From NCBI GenBank assembly GCA_014621425.1, contig JAANBB010000607.1, forward strand, positions 1-20,074: a stretch of 20,074 nucleotides of DNA, in the 5' to 3' direction. The DNA is from Cylindrodendrum hubeiense. Lineage: Eukaryota; Ascomycota; Sordariomycetes; Hypocreales; Nectriaceae. Under the pieces are notes generated by a model that worked only from the letters and a program-made list of their open reading frames with translations, was not told the origin of the DNA and made no database searches. Numbering within the stretch: position 1 is the stretch's first letter; the number at the start of each line of letters is the position of its first letter. Shown in pieces: positions 1 through 10,918 of this stretch. The translations under genes and the position numbers were made by a program.

Positions 1-960
1 GGGAGGGGGACGGTTGCACAAGAACCAGCGCCATGGTTCTTGGGATGACATCTTTGTGGCCTGCCCCCCCGTTTGGAGATCCTTGAGGTTACATTTACGT
101 TTATGGAAGAGGCGTGGAAGCAATGTCAAGGGCAAGCCACGTTCAATATCTACGCGGACCCGAGTATGGTGGTATTGGAACAGGTCTCGAGCGGCTCTGG
201 AAGCGAGCGCAAGCGACTTTGTGATACATCAGATACCGGCCATCTGTGCTGCCGACACGCCCATTTTCTGGCCTGGCCGAACCAGCTTGCCCGCCTCAGC
301 TCTCAGCGCCGAGACACAAGCATGCATGTGTGTCAGTCCATGTCTCTCCCTCGCGCCGAGACGTCACAGGGCCTGGCCTCTTTGCGGTTCTGCCATTGTC
401 GTCGCCCGCGGCGATGCGACGACCATCGTGTGCCCGTCGGAAAAACGAGGGCCCAAGCTCTGGCCGCCGCCGGTCTCTCTCGCGCGTCGCCGCCGCCTCG
501 TGCTGGCCTGCACCCTTGCGTGCGCGAGGGCGGGCGTGCGTGTCGTCCACATGGCAGTCCTGCTCTGCTAGGAGTCGCGAGCAGGGACCGCGCCGGTTGC
601 TGGTGGAGGTGGTCGATTGTTCTGGCGAATCTTTGTGTGGCGTGGCTTGCCGCAGCGCCCACCCGCCACGTGCGGGATGGGGGGGCGTGTGCTGATCGCC
701 ATGGACCTGGAGCTGGGCCAGAAAGTCAAAAATGGTGTCTTTACGTTAAAGATATTCTATCTGGTTTCTCGAGGGCCCCGAAGGATCAAGGAGGGGGGGA
801 GCCAGGGGCCAGTCGAAAGCTGAGGGAGGGGGGACGTGTGTTGGGGGGCTGACGATGCTGACGATGTCATTGCCAATATCCATTACAGACAGACGGAATT
901 CTCCATGGCGTCGCCATCCCCCCAGTGGCCCAAACGAGGAGGCGATGGATGGCTGGATGA

Positions 961-998
961 CGGCCATGCAACTGGCTTACGGCCATGCAACTGGCTGA
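961..998. repeat. 19-nt tandem duplication
   Basis: Two adjacent copies of CGGCCATGCAACTGGCTNA (961-979 and 980-998) differ at one base. The copies are head to tail with no spacer. Confidence 0.9.
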
Positions 999-2396
999 TG
1001 GCCATCCATCTGCCATGCTTCTCGGGGAAGAGTCGTGGGTCCCCGGCTTTGGGACTTGGGTCTCGTTTTGGGTGGCCATCCCCCATGTTGTCGGGCGTCC
1101 ATCCTATCCTCCCCCGCCGCCGCCCGCGTATCCATACTACATGCGGATTACTACACAAGACGAATCCGCGTATCGCTATCTTGGCGGTCTCAATCCTGCT
1201 CCCATGTTCGGCAATGTCCCAGGTCAAGGGGCGCACGAGAGTGCCACAGCAGACATGCCAGAATCGGCAGCTGTATGGCCGCCACCGACCCGGCAGCGAG
1301 GTGTCTCCGTCCAGATCCAGCAACGTCCTGACAGCTGAAAAAACAGATGCCTGCTCCTAATAGCCTGCTTGCCCTGCCCCCCCCCTGGCTCCGAGGGCTG
1401 ATGGCCGACGGCCGAGGAGATTGGGGGGCGAAGCCAACTGATTACAGGAACAGTCGGGGGGACCTGGCCCGGGACTACAGGGGACCACGGCGACCACACA
1501 GCGACGGACCTGGGGTGGCCACAGGGCCGACAGACGCCACTCACCGTCCTGGAGATGGGACTTGGGACCCTCCCCGGTCAACTGTGCCCCATGGCGCCAA
1601 GGCTCCCAGGGCCAGGATCAAGGGATTGCTCAATCCCCAGGGGCCCTGCTAGCGCAGTGATCGACCGCATCCCCGGTAGACATCCCTGCAAGCCACGCCT
1701 TGCGCGGTCCATGGCAGATTCGCCAGGTGCTGGAAACACCGCTAACCCGCCCTGGGGCGTCATCCCCGTCAGGGTCCCCGCTCCCCTGCTGTGCATCCCA
1801 GGGATGCTCCCAAGTAGTTCCTTGTAGCAGATCCCATCTGCGATCCTGCGCAGCGATGGGGCACTTGTGAGGGCTTCCCTGGGGAGGGGAGCGAGGGGGG
1901 CCAGGCCTTGGCTCCGTCATGACAAGGTCCGCCCACTGATCGACACTAGGCGGCCCTTCTTGCCTTTGTTTTCGTTTCTGGGGGTGTTTCCATGCGCCAT
2001 GTACAGATGTAGTGCGCAGTATGGTAGATTCATGTGCTATATGTAAGTTGGGAGCGCGATGCACACTCCCCCCACCCCCAACCACCTGGTGCTCCCGAGA
2101 TTCCGCCCAACGTGTCTTCCACGTTCGTGTCGGGCGAAAAGGGCAAAGGGCCGAGCGACGTGCATCGGGCATGAGTTGAGACAGCGAGCGTGTGCGTCTG
2201 TGTGTCTTCGATTACGCGTGGATGTGCGGGATATGTGTGGCCTACGAGGGTATATCCCATGTCTGCCATGTACATGCCCATACACACATGCCTATATACC
2301 GGTGCGTACATGCATGCGATACCTGGCGTTACATGTCGCTTCCAGGGACCGCTCGGAGGAGGCGGCACTGGCGAACAGAAAACGGCTCGCTCCCCC

Positions 2397-2427
2397 GTGT
2401 CTCAGCGTCGCAGTGTCTCAGCGTCGC
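2397..2427. repeat. 16-nt tandem duplication
   Basis: GTGTCTCAGCGTCGCA (2397-2412) is followed directly by a second copy that matches for 15 bases (2413-2427). Confidence 0.9.
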
Positions 2428-2585
2428 GCACATCAGCGCACGCGGCGGCGCACGACCAACATCATCTCGCAAACTTCATCGTCTTGGGAAGATGGCCTCA
2501 TGCACGACGTCGTCGTAGAAGTGACAGAAGCATCGCCATCCTTCTAGCGCCAAACTCTCCTTCTGTTGCCCCGTCTAGGGAGAGA

Positions 2586-2651
2586 CATACACACACACTC
2601 GCCCACACACACGCACACGCACACACACGCACACGCACACACACGCACACA
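2586..2651. repeat. CA-rich dinucleotide microsatellite
   Basis: An interrupted (CA)n tract of about 66 bases with CG interruptions (ACACGC units). It is alternating purine-pyrimidine, so it could adopt Z-form DNA. It lies about 400 bp from a tract of complementary type at 3053-3135. Confidence 0.9.
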
Positions 2652-3052
2652 TTCGATTTGCCTTTGCTCCCCAGTACTCTATCTATCTCCGAGACTCGAG
2701 ACGGCCGAAGACCCCGAAGCTCGACATACACGACACGCCCCCTCTGGCCCTAAGGTTCGACTTGCAACGGTGGCATACACGCACGCTACAGCTGCACTCA
2801 CTCCAAACACTCGCCTCTGCTTCAACTAGTCCATGACGATGCCAGTCACACTGCAGCAGCCGGGCTTGCATTCTGCATTCGACCGCTCTTCTCTAACCCT
2901 TCCAGTATCTTTCTAGCCCTTCTGACCCTGGATTCGAGCCGCCCGTGATGTGCGGTGTACCTGATTGCTTGCGCGTGCCCTCCTGCAAGCCACGTTTTCT
3001 CGACAGTGCTCTGTGGCTCGCCCTCTCACACGACGTCGAAAGTCGCTCAAGG

Positions 3053-3135
3053 CTTGTGTGCGCTTGTGTGGTGTGTGTGTGCGTGCCTCTGTGTGTGTCT
3101 CTGCGTGTGTCTCTGTGTGTGTGCGCCTCAGTGTC
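3053..3135. repeat. TG-rich dinucleotide microsatellite
   Basis: An interrupted (TG)n tract with CTCTG interruptions, of the complementary type to the CA tract at 2586-2651. As an inexact inverted pair the two could in principle pair in a transcript, but the interruptions make this imperfect. Confidence 0.85.
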
Positions 3136-4208
3136 TTCTCTCCCCCTTCGGCCTGCCTTAGCCCTACGCCGTAACGGCGTGACCTGCCTCTTCTCACGAT
3201 GGTGGACAAAGCTTCTGAAGCATCGAGAACCACCTATCGCCGTATGCCCATCTATCTCTCGCTCGCTGCCTGCTGCCTCACCCTTGCGCCAGGGTTGCAT
3301 CCTTGGGCCTCGCTGGGCGGCCGCTACGGACTCGACGCCGTGGCCGTCCGTACCGCGCAACATGCGGTCAGTGTCGACACGAACCGTCGGTCAAACAAAT
3401 GTCGTATCCTCGCACACAGACACACCCGTCGAGCTCAACCTCACGCTCGACGCTGCACTCGCGCGGGGCGCATGTCACTGGGAAAACGGTCAACCCACCC
3501 AGTGACACCTCTCTCAGTATTACGTACGATTCCGTCGTCGTCTTGCCTGCCGGCCCACATGACCTCTTCGTGGAAACCATGGTCGGCCAAGCCCCGACTG
3601 CTAGACAGTGGCAGCCCACGGCCCATGTGAGCCATTACGCCCATGTAAATTGGTGCTGCAACCTGGATTTGACTTGGCTTGATTCGATTTGATTTGCCTG
3701 AATTATCGATTTGTAGCCATGTACTGCAATGTAATCTGATGGCTAGCTCTTCGCCTGGGCGAGGCGGTATGAGCTGAGGTCCCCGTCTTGCCCGTCTAGG
3801 CCTTTGCGTCAGTGAGGCAAACGGTCGTCATCGCTTGGGCATCCCATCGCCTCTCCGCCATTGCCACACGCGAGTTCAGCTCGTCCTGTTGATGCCGTGT
3901 GCAAAAGTCTGGGCACGCTATCGCCAAGGCGCTGCTTCGCGAGGCAGCCGAGTCCACTGCCGCTGGCTGCTGGCTGCCATGCTGCTCCTCCTCTCGGCCC
4001 AGTCCCCGAACGTGGACTTTGCGCGCTCCCTAGACCTCCCGGGACCGGAAGCTGGGCAAGCTCGCTCACTTGTCCTCCCCAGCTAGCCGGTTAGAGATAG
4101 CCTCGCTCGTCCGCCCAGAGACGGAAAACGGGCTGCCGGCGCCAACCTCAGTGATCCATCGCGCAACAATGGCGGGCGGCCAGGCAAGCGCAGCACCCAG
4201 AACGGCAC

Positions 4209-4235
4209 GCTGTCTGGGCTGTCTAGGCTGTCTGG
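4209..4235. repeat. 9-nt unit repeated three times
   Basis: Three head-to-tail copies of GCTGTCTGG (4209-4217, 4218-4226, 4227-4235). The middle copy differs at one base. Confidence 0.9.
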
Positions 4236-4744
4236 GTTGCCCGTTTCCTGCCGGAATTCGCGTGGCCAAGGGCAACGCCAAACCCCTTTGTGCCCAAGCG
4301 GAATTCTCCTTCCATTCCCTGTCTCTTCCTGACCCTTGCGCGGGCCTAGTCACGCTACCAGGCACGCTGGGTTGGTGCCACGCGTGGCCAAGCGGCGCCG
4401 GCGCTGGCCCCGGCGACATCTGGGATGCAGGCGGCGAGGATCAGCGACTTGACAATGGTCAACACGGGGCGTGTGAGTGGGCTGGGGCTGCGACGCTCGA
4501 ACCGCTCTCCCCCAACGTCTTCGATCCACTCCGGTATGGAGCTGTAGCGCATGGAGCACAGGAGCATGGAGCATGGAGCGTGGAGCGCCCAGCATGGGTA
4601 GGTATATGGGGCACAAGGGGCAAGGAACATGGGGCCAAGACGTCTTGCGAATCAGTGGAGTCAAGTCGACAACAACAGAATGCCCCCGGCCTAGTCAACA
4701 AACGACAATCGAGATGGCAACAGACAAGGGACAAGGGCCATTTC

Positions 4745-4770
4745 GGTCAGTGACATTGGTCAGTGACATT
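4745..4770. repeat. 13-nt perfect tandem duplication
   Basis: GGTCAGTGACATT occurs twice head to tail, at 4745-4757 and 4758-4770, with no mismatch. Confidence 0.95.
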
Positions 4771-6242
4771 CCTTGACAAGGAGCGGAGATTGACATCACA
4801 ACCAACGTCGTTTGCATTGCCAAGTCATATTTGTAACATGTATTCATTCCGTATCCCAATATCAGCTAACAGCACCACGTCTAAACGTACAGTATGCGTA
4901 CGCAGGTAGATTTCGTTTCATTTCTCTAAACCCCGTGTCGCCAATTTCCCATCCCATTTCCCGGTAGCCCTTCCCAAGTTCCCGTTCCCACCCCCCACCG
5001 GAAACCCCGCCAGTCATCAAACAAACTCCAGGATAGAAAGCAAGGGAAAGCAGGTACCATCAAGTGACGCTTTGAAACATTGCCCGTCTAGTGATTTGTT
5101 CGTGTCCCAACATTCCTGTTTTTGGCGTGATTTTGTTTCGTGCTTGGTCGAGTACAGTCTTTATTTTTTGGGTTTTGTGGTTTTCAGGTCATAAGTGTGT
5201 CGTGTATCTTCCCCAGTGTGTATGGATGCATCATATGAGTTAAAAGTTATGTGTAGAGGTTGAGGGTCCTGCCTCCGTGGATGACAGTGTGGTGCCGTGG
5301 ACTCCCACAGGGTCTCGACGACAGAGATAAAAGTCGGTCCGTTATTATCCAGAGGCAGGCAGTAAGTGACAGGAGTAGCGGCAGGCGTGGCGGTAGTAGT
5401 GGCAGTAGGTGGTTGAGGGCGAGTGCGGCAGTAGAGTAGCGTGGTCAAGGGCTGATGAGAGACGATTCATCCTTGCGTGGTGGTCTGTAGTAGAATGGAG
5501 TCGGGACATGGGGAAGCGAGAGTAGCTCGAGGTGGACTGTTGGCTCCATCCAGGATCGAGATTAATCTTGGGACTTCAAGATCCACCAGGCGGCGAAGTT
5601 CGGGGTAGCGTTACGCTCAGGCTTCAGACAGTAGAAGCGTCAAATCAATGCCATGCCCAAAGAGACAGCGAGGCCATCGGTAAGCCCTACCACGGTCTGT
5701 TCTGTTGGTCCATGGTCGGTCCGCGGTAGTCGGTCCAAGGCCCGTCCAGCGGCGCCGACGCCAGTGGAGGAGTCGTGCCGGGCCAGTTGAGACGGGGCGC
5801 AGCCCTTCCGAATAGACCCGCTGTGAATTCGTGCGTGGCGTAGAAGTCCGGGAGTTGAAATGGTGTGTGTGTGTGGCCTCACGCAAGCCGCTCCATTGGA
5901 CGACGTCGACCCCTTAGAGATGCAGAAAGTGAGCTGCCGCGGTGAGCGCATGCAGTCGCAAAACCGTACGCGCGTCTGTATCGGCGCAAACGCTGCAATG
6001 CGCCCAAGTTTTCAGAATCCAGGAGATCCGGATAGGAGGTGGCGAGTCGAGCTTGACGTTTCCACGGCTGTCCTGAGGGGGGGTTATCCAGGTGTAAATC
6101 CGCCGAGGGCTCAATACATCGACTCGGCGTGCGAGTCAGCGGCAGTCGTACACAATGCCGACAAGCAGCTCGTCAACGCGGCTCGCACACGCTGTCATCA
6201 TGACGAGCGCTTGCCGAGATGACGAGCCGCCTGCGTCTGGCT

Positions 6243-7296
6243 TCAGTGCACCGACGACTGCGCCTGCGGGTAGTAGACGGCCGGGTACATGTTCCAAGCG
6301 GGCTGTTGCTGCTGTTGCTGCTGCGCCATGTAAGGATTGGGGGCGCCCTGCATGGACTGGTTGGCGAGGCGGAATCCAGCGTCTGTGTAGTCAATGTTAG
6401 CCTCCCGGAGCTTCCCTCTCACTCCCACGCCGCGGGGCTTCGTACCATGATGATCCACGTCCTCATACTCCATCTTGATGTCCTTGTGGCCCCCCGCGCT
6501 GATGTTGCTGTTGCTGGTGTTGTTGGACGGCAGCATTGACGTAGGCACGCTGGTGGGGATGTAGCCGGCGCCGTAGTCGTCAGTGTTGGCCGACGACGAA
6601 GGGCTGGACACGTTGGAAGGCACGGGCACGGTGCTGGCCCACGATTCACAGTTGTTGGGCAGGGGAACATATTGTTGTCCATAGTCCGGGAGCGAGGCGT
6701 AGTCGCTTGAGGGGAATGGCGACGCTCTGGGGCTGGGGATGGCACCGCTGCCAGTGCTGAGGCTATCATCATAGACTATTCGCAAGAGGGTCAGTGTCTG
6801 GGGCGCAATTGTGCGGTTTGAGAGTGGTAAATACCTGGTGTGGAGTAGGGCGACGAAGTCATCGAGACGCCCATGTTCTCCTTCAGGCGCGAAAGCTCAT
6901 CCTCGAGAGCCTTGTTGCGTCGCAGCAGCTCCTGGACGGTCTGGTCTCGGTTCTGCTTGCTCTTGAGGTCCTCCAGCTCTTGCTCCAGTCGCTCAATGTG
7001 CTCCTTGGTCCGGGCCCGGATCGCCCTCTGCGCCTCTCTGTCGTTGGCCCGCTTGCGCGCAAGCTGTGAAGGAGTCAGGGTAGAGACACTGCGGGTGCCT
7101 ATGCGATTGAAGTCCCAAGTTAGAAATGGCACTTCCAGATGAGGCAAGCCCGGGGATCGACCAGGCTGCAGAGTGACAGGTAAAAAAGCAAAAGCAATGG
7201 CACATGGCACATGGCACAATGCAAACAGAGGAAAAGCAACGACTTACCCTTCCGCTTGGTAGCCTTGGCAGGCTCCGCTGAAGATGAGCGCACCAT
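6243..7296 (-). CDS. Fungal bZIP transcription factor (3 exons, 281 aa)
   Basis: Nuclear DNA-binding regulator of the basic leucine zipper class; its targets cannot be told from sequence. Exons on the minus strand are 7296-7248, 7098-6835 and 6775-6243. Intron 1 (7247-7099, 149 nt) has a GTAAGT donor, a CTAAC branch site and a CATAG acceptor. Intron 2 (6834-6776, 59 nt) has a CTGAC branch site. Spliced length is 846 nt with frame kept. The basic region is at residues 29-50 (core DREAQRAIR). The coiled coil runs from about 51 to 90 with leucines at 54, 61, 74, 81 and 88, so there is a one-residue stutter. The rest is Ser/Pro-rich and disordered, with a Gln run near 256-262 and a tyrosine-rich end. 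Asp36 sits where most bZIPs have the invariant Asn; from memory this is common in this fungal subgroup. The ATG at 7296 is chosen because splicing from it gives a continuous basic start (MVRSSSAEPAKATKRK). I do not assign an ortholog name. Confidence 0.93.
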
Positions 7297-7406
7297 GATG
7301 AAGGTGTGGATGTGTGATTTGAAGAAGTCTGAAGGTCGGGTTTGTGGTCGGTCGACAATGCAAAGGTGGAGGGACGTTGATGGTCAGGGTCGTCCCAAGC
7401 AGCAGT

Positions 7407-7415
7407 ATGTATATA
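7407..7415 (-). promoter_or_regulatory. Possible TATA element of the bZIP gene
   Basis: TATATACAT on the minus strand lies about 110 nt upstream of the bZIP start codon, followed by a C/T- and A-rich leader typical of fungal promoters. Only position and composition support it. Confidence 0.35.
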
Positions 7416-7939
7416 GATGCAGGCAGGGTATACACGGCGAATGTGGATCAAGTCTTTCAGTCGTTCAAAGCAAGTGTTGCATGGCGATCGGCTTGTCTAG
7501 CTGATCGACGGGCTACGCTGGGCAGACCGGGGTGCGTCCAAGATATAGCATTTCGGAGCCTCGACCGCGACCCTCATGGACCCTCCCAGGCCGTCTGGGA
7601 CATGGACGACTTCCTCCATGACAGAGGCACCCCGGGAGGCCCTGGATGCGCCAGCTGGGAGGGGGGAAGCTAGGACGGTGGGTACTTGGAGGTACCAGGC
7701 GGACGAGACGTCGAGACTATGTCGTAGTACGTTGTGGGCTAGTCTAAAAGACCCCTCCCACATCCCATGCGTACAAGGTTCGGGGGTGGCTTGAGTGGAC
7801 TCGTCGTCCTGTTTCCCGGATCAAGCCCGTACGGACGAAGCGACAGCCAGACGGCACTCCCCCTGCCGCCTTGCCCAGCGGCCCCAGCGGCCCCAGCGCG
7901 AGCGAGGTACCACGCCCCCGTCTGGCGTCTCGGTGCTTG

Positions 7940-7983
7940 TGGTGGTCCTGTGGTGGTCCTGTGGTGGTCCTCTGGCGGTCCTC
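7940..7983. repeat. 11-nt unit repeated four times
   Basis: TGGTGGTCCTG is repeated head to tail at 7940, 7951, 7962 and 7973. The last two copies carry one or two changes. Confidence 0.9.
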
Positions 7984-8065
7984 TGGGTGGGCCTCTCTGG
8001 CTGGCTGGCGTCTTCCGGGCATGGATGGAAGGGTGCGCGTTTGGGGATTCAAGGGCGTAGGGATG

Positions 8066-8090
8066 TCTGGACATTCTGGACATTCTGGAC
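8066..8090. repeat. 9-nt tandem repeat, about 2.8 copies
   Basis: TCTGGACAT occurs at 8066 and 8075, followed by a partial third copy at 8084-8090. Confidence 0.9.
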
Positions 8091-8183
8091 GTCTGGGCAG
8101 CACGTCCCAGGGCCAATCGTCTCTCTACTCCGTCCGTCGAGCAGCCCCCCCCAAGACAAGACCCTAGACCCTAGAAACCTGCG

Positions 8184-8210
8184 GCCCACTGCCCACTGCC
8201 CACTGCCCAC
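8184..8210. repeat. 7-nt tandem repeat, about 3.9 copies
   Basis: GCCCACT at 8184, 8191 and 8198, then GCCCAC at 8205-8210. Confidence 0.9.
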
Positions 8211-9040
8211 GGACCTTTCCTTCTCCTCCTGCCGGACGCGGTCCTGTCCTGTCATGTCATGTTGCTGTCGATGTCACTGGCGACGGTGATGTGCAGGCCA
8301 GCGGGGTGGGTAGCCAACGCCATCGTCGTGCCCTCTGTCCTCCACCTTGTTCTCCTCCACCTTCTCCTCCACCTTCTATTCTGGCTCGACCCCTTTCTTC
8401 CTCAGCTTCTGGCAGCCGTCTTTTGCCTCCTCCTAGGCCCGCATCAGATGGCACATGTCAGTGGTGGAGCAGGGGCACGGGCAATGGCGTCCCCTACTGC
8501 CATGCCCGCCGGCTGGTGCCCTTTCCTTGGTGCCCTTTCTTTGGGACCCTCCCGGGGCGTGCATGTCTCAGATGCGGCCTGGGTTCTAGACGGACACGCC
8601 CTGTGCGGTACGGAGCACGCCCTGGGAGCCCTGGGATGGATGCGCCTCAGCCTAGCCCGGGCCAGCACCCATCCATGTCAACCCTCACCACCTCGACAGG
8701 CGCCCCGAACGGACAAGTCCAGCTGGGGGAAGAGAAGCTAGGATTTGTTCCAATGACCCTTGATCCCTCACGCCTGCGAGAATAAACTTTGGCCTTTTGC
8801 CGCTTGCAGAGCGACTAGCCGATATCCGGCGTGGATGTCGCCTTGAGGGACGTGGCTGCAGTGCATCGACTAGTTGCGTCGACGCTTGACTGGGCCGGGG
8901 AGGGAGTGAGGTGAGAGAGGAGGCACGCCAGGGACAAGGGGGGGCCGCAGCGAGCCAGCCAGAAAGAAGACAGCCATGGCGGCGAGGGTGACCGACATAC
9001 AGATTACTGCGGGAGAGATGAGGCAGGCAGCGAGATTTGA

Positions 9041-9102
9041 GTGTGAGTGTGTGTGAGCGTGTGAGCGTGTGAGTGCCCGTGTGAGTGCCCGTGTGAGTGC
9101 CA
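9041..9102. repeat. GTGTGAGTGCCC minisatellite
   Basis: A GTGTGAG-based tract that ends in 12-nt units of GTGTGAGTGCCC. The first part (9041-9070) varies as GTGTGAGTGT and GTGTGAGCGT. It is TG-rich on the plus strand. Confidence 0.85.
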
Positions 9103-10429
9103 GATATCAGACGAGGGTTGGTTTCTTGGCCTACGTACCTACGGGCATCTTCCCGAAGGCGCTGGCTGGGCAATGGGAGTCGATCTCGCGCATCATCGTA
9201 CATCACCATTCATGTCGCTCCCTCTCATCCGGAATCCCATGGCATACCGTCTTTGGATGGCCCGCAACTGGAAGCTTGGCGGCCAAAAGATGCAAAAGCC
9301 GGGGCCCAGCTGCTGATGCTGGACAGGCGCGGTGCTGACCGTGGTATTCCCTAGATCCAGGCACACCCCTGGAACCCTCTCGCCATGCCTCACGCTGGTC
9401 CGTCCCGCCTCGTGTGTCTGCCGATTGCCTCGCCCGCCGCCCGCTGTCCTGTCCGCTACTGTCGTCCTGATAACGATCGCGCCGTGTTGGAGAAACAGCC
9501 GTCGAATCCGGAGTCCATGGTTGGACCAGCAGCCCGCGCGTGGCAACTGGGTCTGGCATCGTGCGGCCGGCATCGCGCGGCATTCGCACGCAATGGCTGA
9601 CGGTCTCGGGCTAGAGTTATCGTGTCCGAACATTTCTGCCCTTCTACGGAGGCTTCCCTTGGCTGCGTGGGTAAAGGTAGATGGCGTCACCCGTCGAGTT
9701 AGGCACTTGGAGAGAGAGAAAAGCCTCTCCGCCTCTCCACCTCGCCGCCTCGCCGCCCCAGAAACAAGTCAAACGAACGGGGCTTGCCTTGGGGGCCGGC
9801 TACTGTTTCTGCTTCTCTCGTGCTTCCGCTTCCACGGCGGCTTCGGCTTCTGCTTGAGCTTGTGCTCTCTTCGCGCTTGGCGGAGACCGTCCGTCTTCCG
9901 CGCATCGTCAATGTCAATGCCCGTCCCCGTCCCCATCCCCATCTCAGTGCAACCCTCTCCTCCTCTACCTCTTCTTCCGTCTTGTTCCCCGTCCCTAGTC
10001 TTTCGCGGGGGTAACGACGTAGATGGAGGGATCGGAAGGGGGAGGGACGCGAATGGGAATGGGTTCCACGTCTGCTCCCTCTTCTTCTCCCGTTCCCGCA
10101 CATCCAACTTGAGCACAGAGGAGCGGCAGCAACTACCACTGCCGCTGCTGCGCCGTCGGTGATGTGCCGTGCCGCTGCAACATGTAAACAGAAGGTGTCC
10201 CAGGGAGTTGGTAACAGCTCTGATGGCTGCCGTTGACGAAATCGGGTGCCCAGCACTGGAGCATGGGGGGGTGTTCCGTGGAGCCGATGTGGGAAGAGGG
10301 AAAAAGCAAAACCACCTGGAACTACCCCAGGAAAAAAACCTTGAAGGCGCCTGCGCCGCGGAGCTCATGATCGCCCGCCACAATTCCTCTCCCCTGCCCC
10401 CCCCCTGTTGGCATTTACGTACGCACCAC

Positions 10430-10452
10430 CCATGGAGCCATGGAGCCATGGG
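10430..10452. repeat. 8-nt tandem repeat, about 3 copies
   Basis: CCATGGAG at 10430 and 10438, then CCATGGG at 10446-10452. Confidence 0.85.
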
Positions 10453-10898
10453 TGTCCGTCTGCGTGTCGAAATTTGGGGGTCTGTGAGCTATCTGTGATG
10501 TGATGAGTCCGAGCCTGTGAGATGTGAGAGCCCTGTGAGAGTCACCCTGTCTGTAAAGGTCAACTCTGCACCCCCGTGCCAGTCGCAACTATTCCTTCAT
10601 TGAGGACATGCCAGAGCAGGGCCTGGCCAACACACGCCAATGCATGAGCAGCGGCCGAAGATGGCCTCGAACCAGATAACAGATGCTGATCAGTATGTAT
10701 CTTCACCAACAGGGTCCCGCCTCGAGGCTCGTCCCAACACGCGCCAAACACAAGCTCAACTAAGTTGACCGCCGTAAACGCGTCCGGCCCTCGGGTAGTC
10801 TACCCACCGCTCTAGGCCTTGTGTCATCTCTTGGCCCTTGGCTCTTTGCTCATGGCCTGCTGGTCCATCGCAAGCCCGTTCGTTGGTACATCTGGGAC

Positions 10899-10918
10899 CA
10901 TCGTAGCCCATCGTAGCC
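10899..10918. repeat. 10-nt perfect tandem duplication
   Basis: CATCGTAGCC occurs twice, at 10899-10908 and 10909-10918. Confidence 0.9.

Larger units (their letters stand above)
1..6242. other. Gene-free GC-rich intergenic region with simple repeats
   Basis: I see no supportable gene here. The open frames are long only because the DNA is GC-rich. They lack recognisable domains, overlap one another on both strands, and have biased composition (Arg, Pro, Ser, His). The content is simple repeats: a 19-nt tandem duplication (961-998), a 16-nt duplication (2397-2427), CA- and TG-rich microsatellites (2586-2651 and 3053-3135), a 9-nt triplet (4209-4235) and a 13-nt duplication (4745-4770). Around 4780-5200 the DNA is less GC-rich and looks like ordinary fungal spacer. 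The 3' untranslated region of the bZIP gene must lie just below 6243, but I see no clear polyadenylation hexamer. A long non-coding transcript cannot be excluded. Confidence 0.6.

Noticed and set aside
73..852. 259-codon open frame (plus)
   Set aside because: No domain or plausible fold, three overlapping frames open in the same stretch, and composition driven by GC content.
961..998. Possible CRISPR-like array from the repeated units
   Set aside because: The copies are directly adjacent with no spacers, and the organism is a fungus.
5161..5448. 95-codon open frame on the minus strand in a less GC-rich stretch
   Set aside because: It begins with a Thr/Ala-rich simple sequence and has no recognisable domain. 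It could be a small gene, but nothing supports it beyond its length.
7135..7219. Upstream coding extension of the bZIP exon 2 frame (starting MCHVPCAIAFAF)
   Set aside because: It lies in intron 1, which has a good donor, branch site and acceptor. Splicing gives a short basic N-terminus instead.
8161..8176. CCCTAGACCCTAG resembling a telomere repeat
   Set aside because: Only two units, and the unit is not the fungal CCCTAA; a chance or micro-duplication product.
9332..10162. 276-codon open frame (plus) and the overlapping 9769-10449 frame (minus)
   Set aside because: Low-complexity Pro/Ser/Arg and Leu runs, no domain, and open on both strands as expected for GC-rich spacer.
10640..10700. 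GGTTCGAGGCC on the minus strand, resembling a tRNA T-loop
   Set aside because: The flanking bases do not form the five-pair T stem, and no acceptor or anticodon arm is present. Other TTCGA sites checked also failed.
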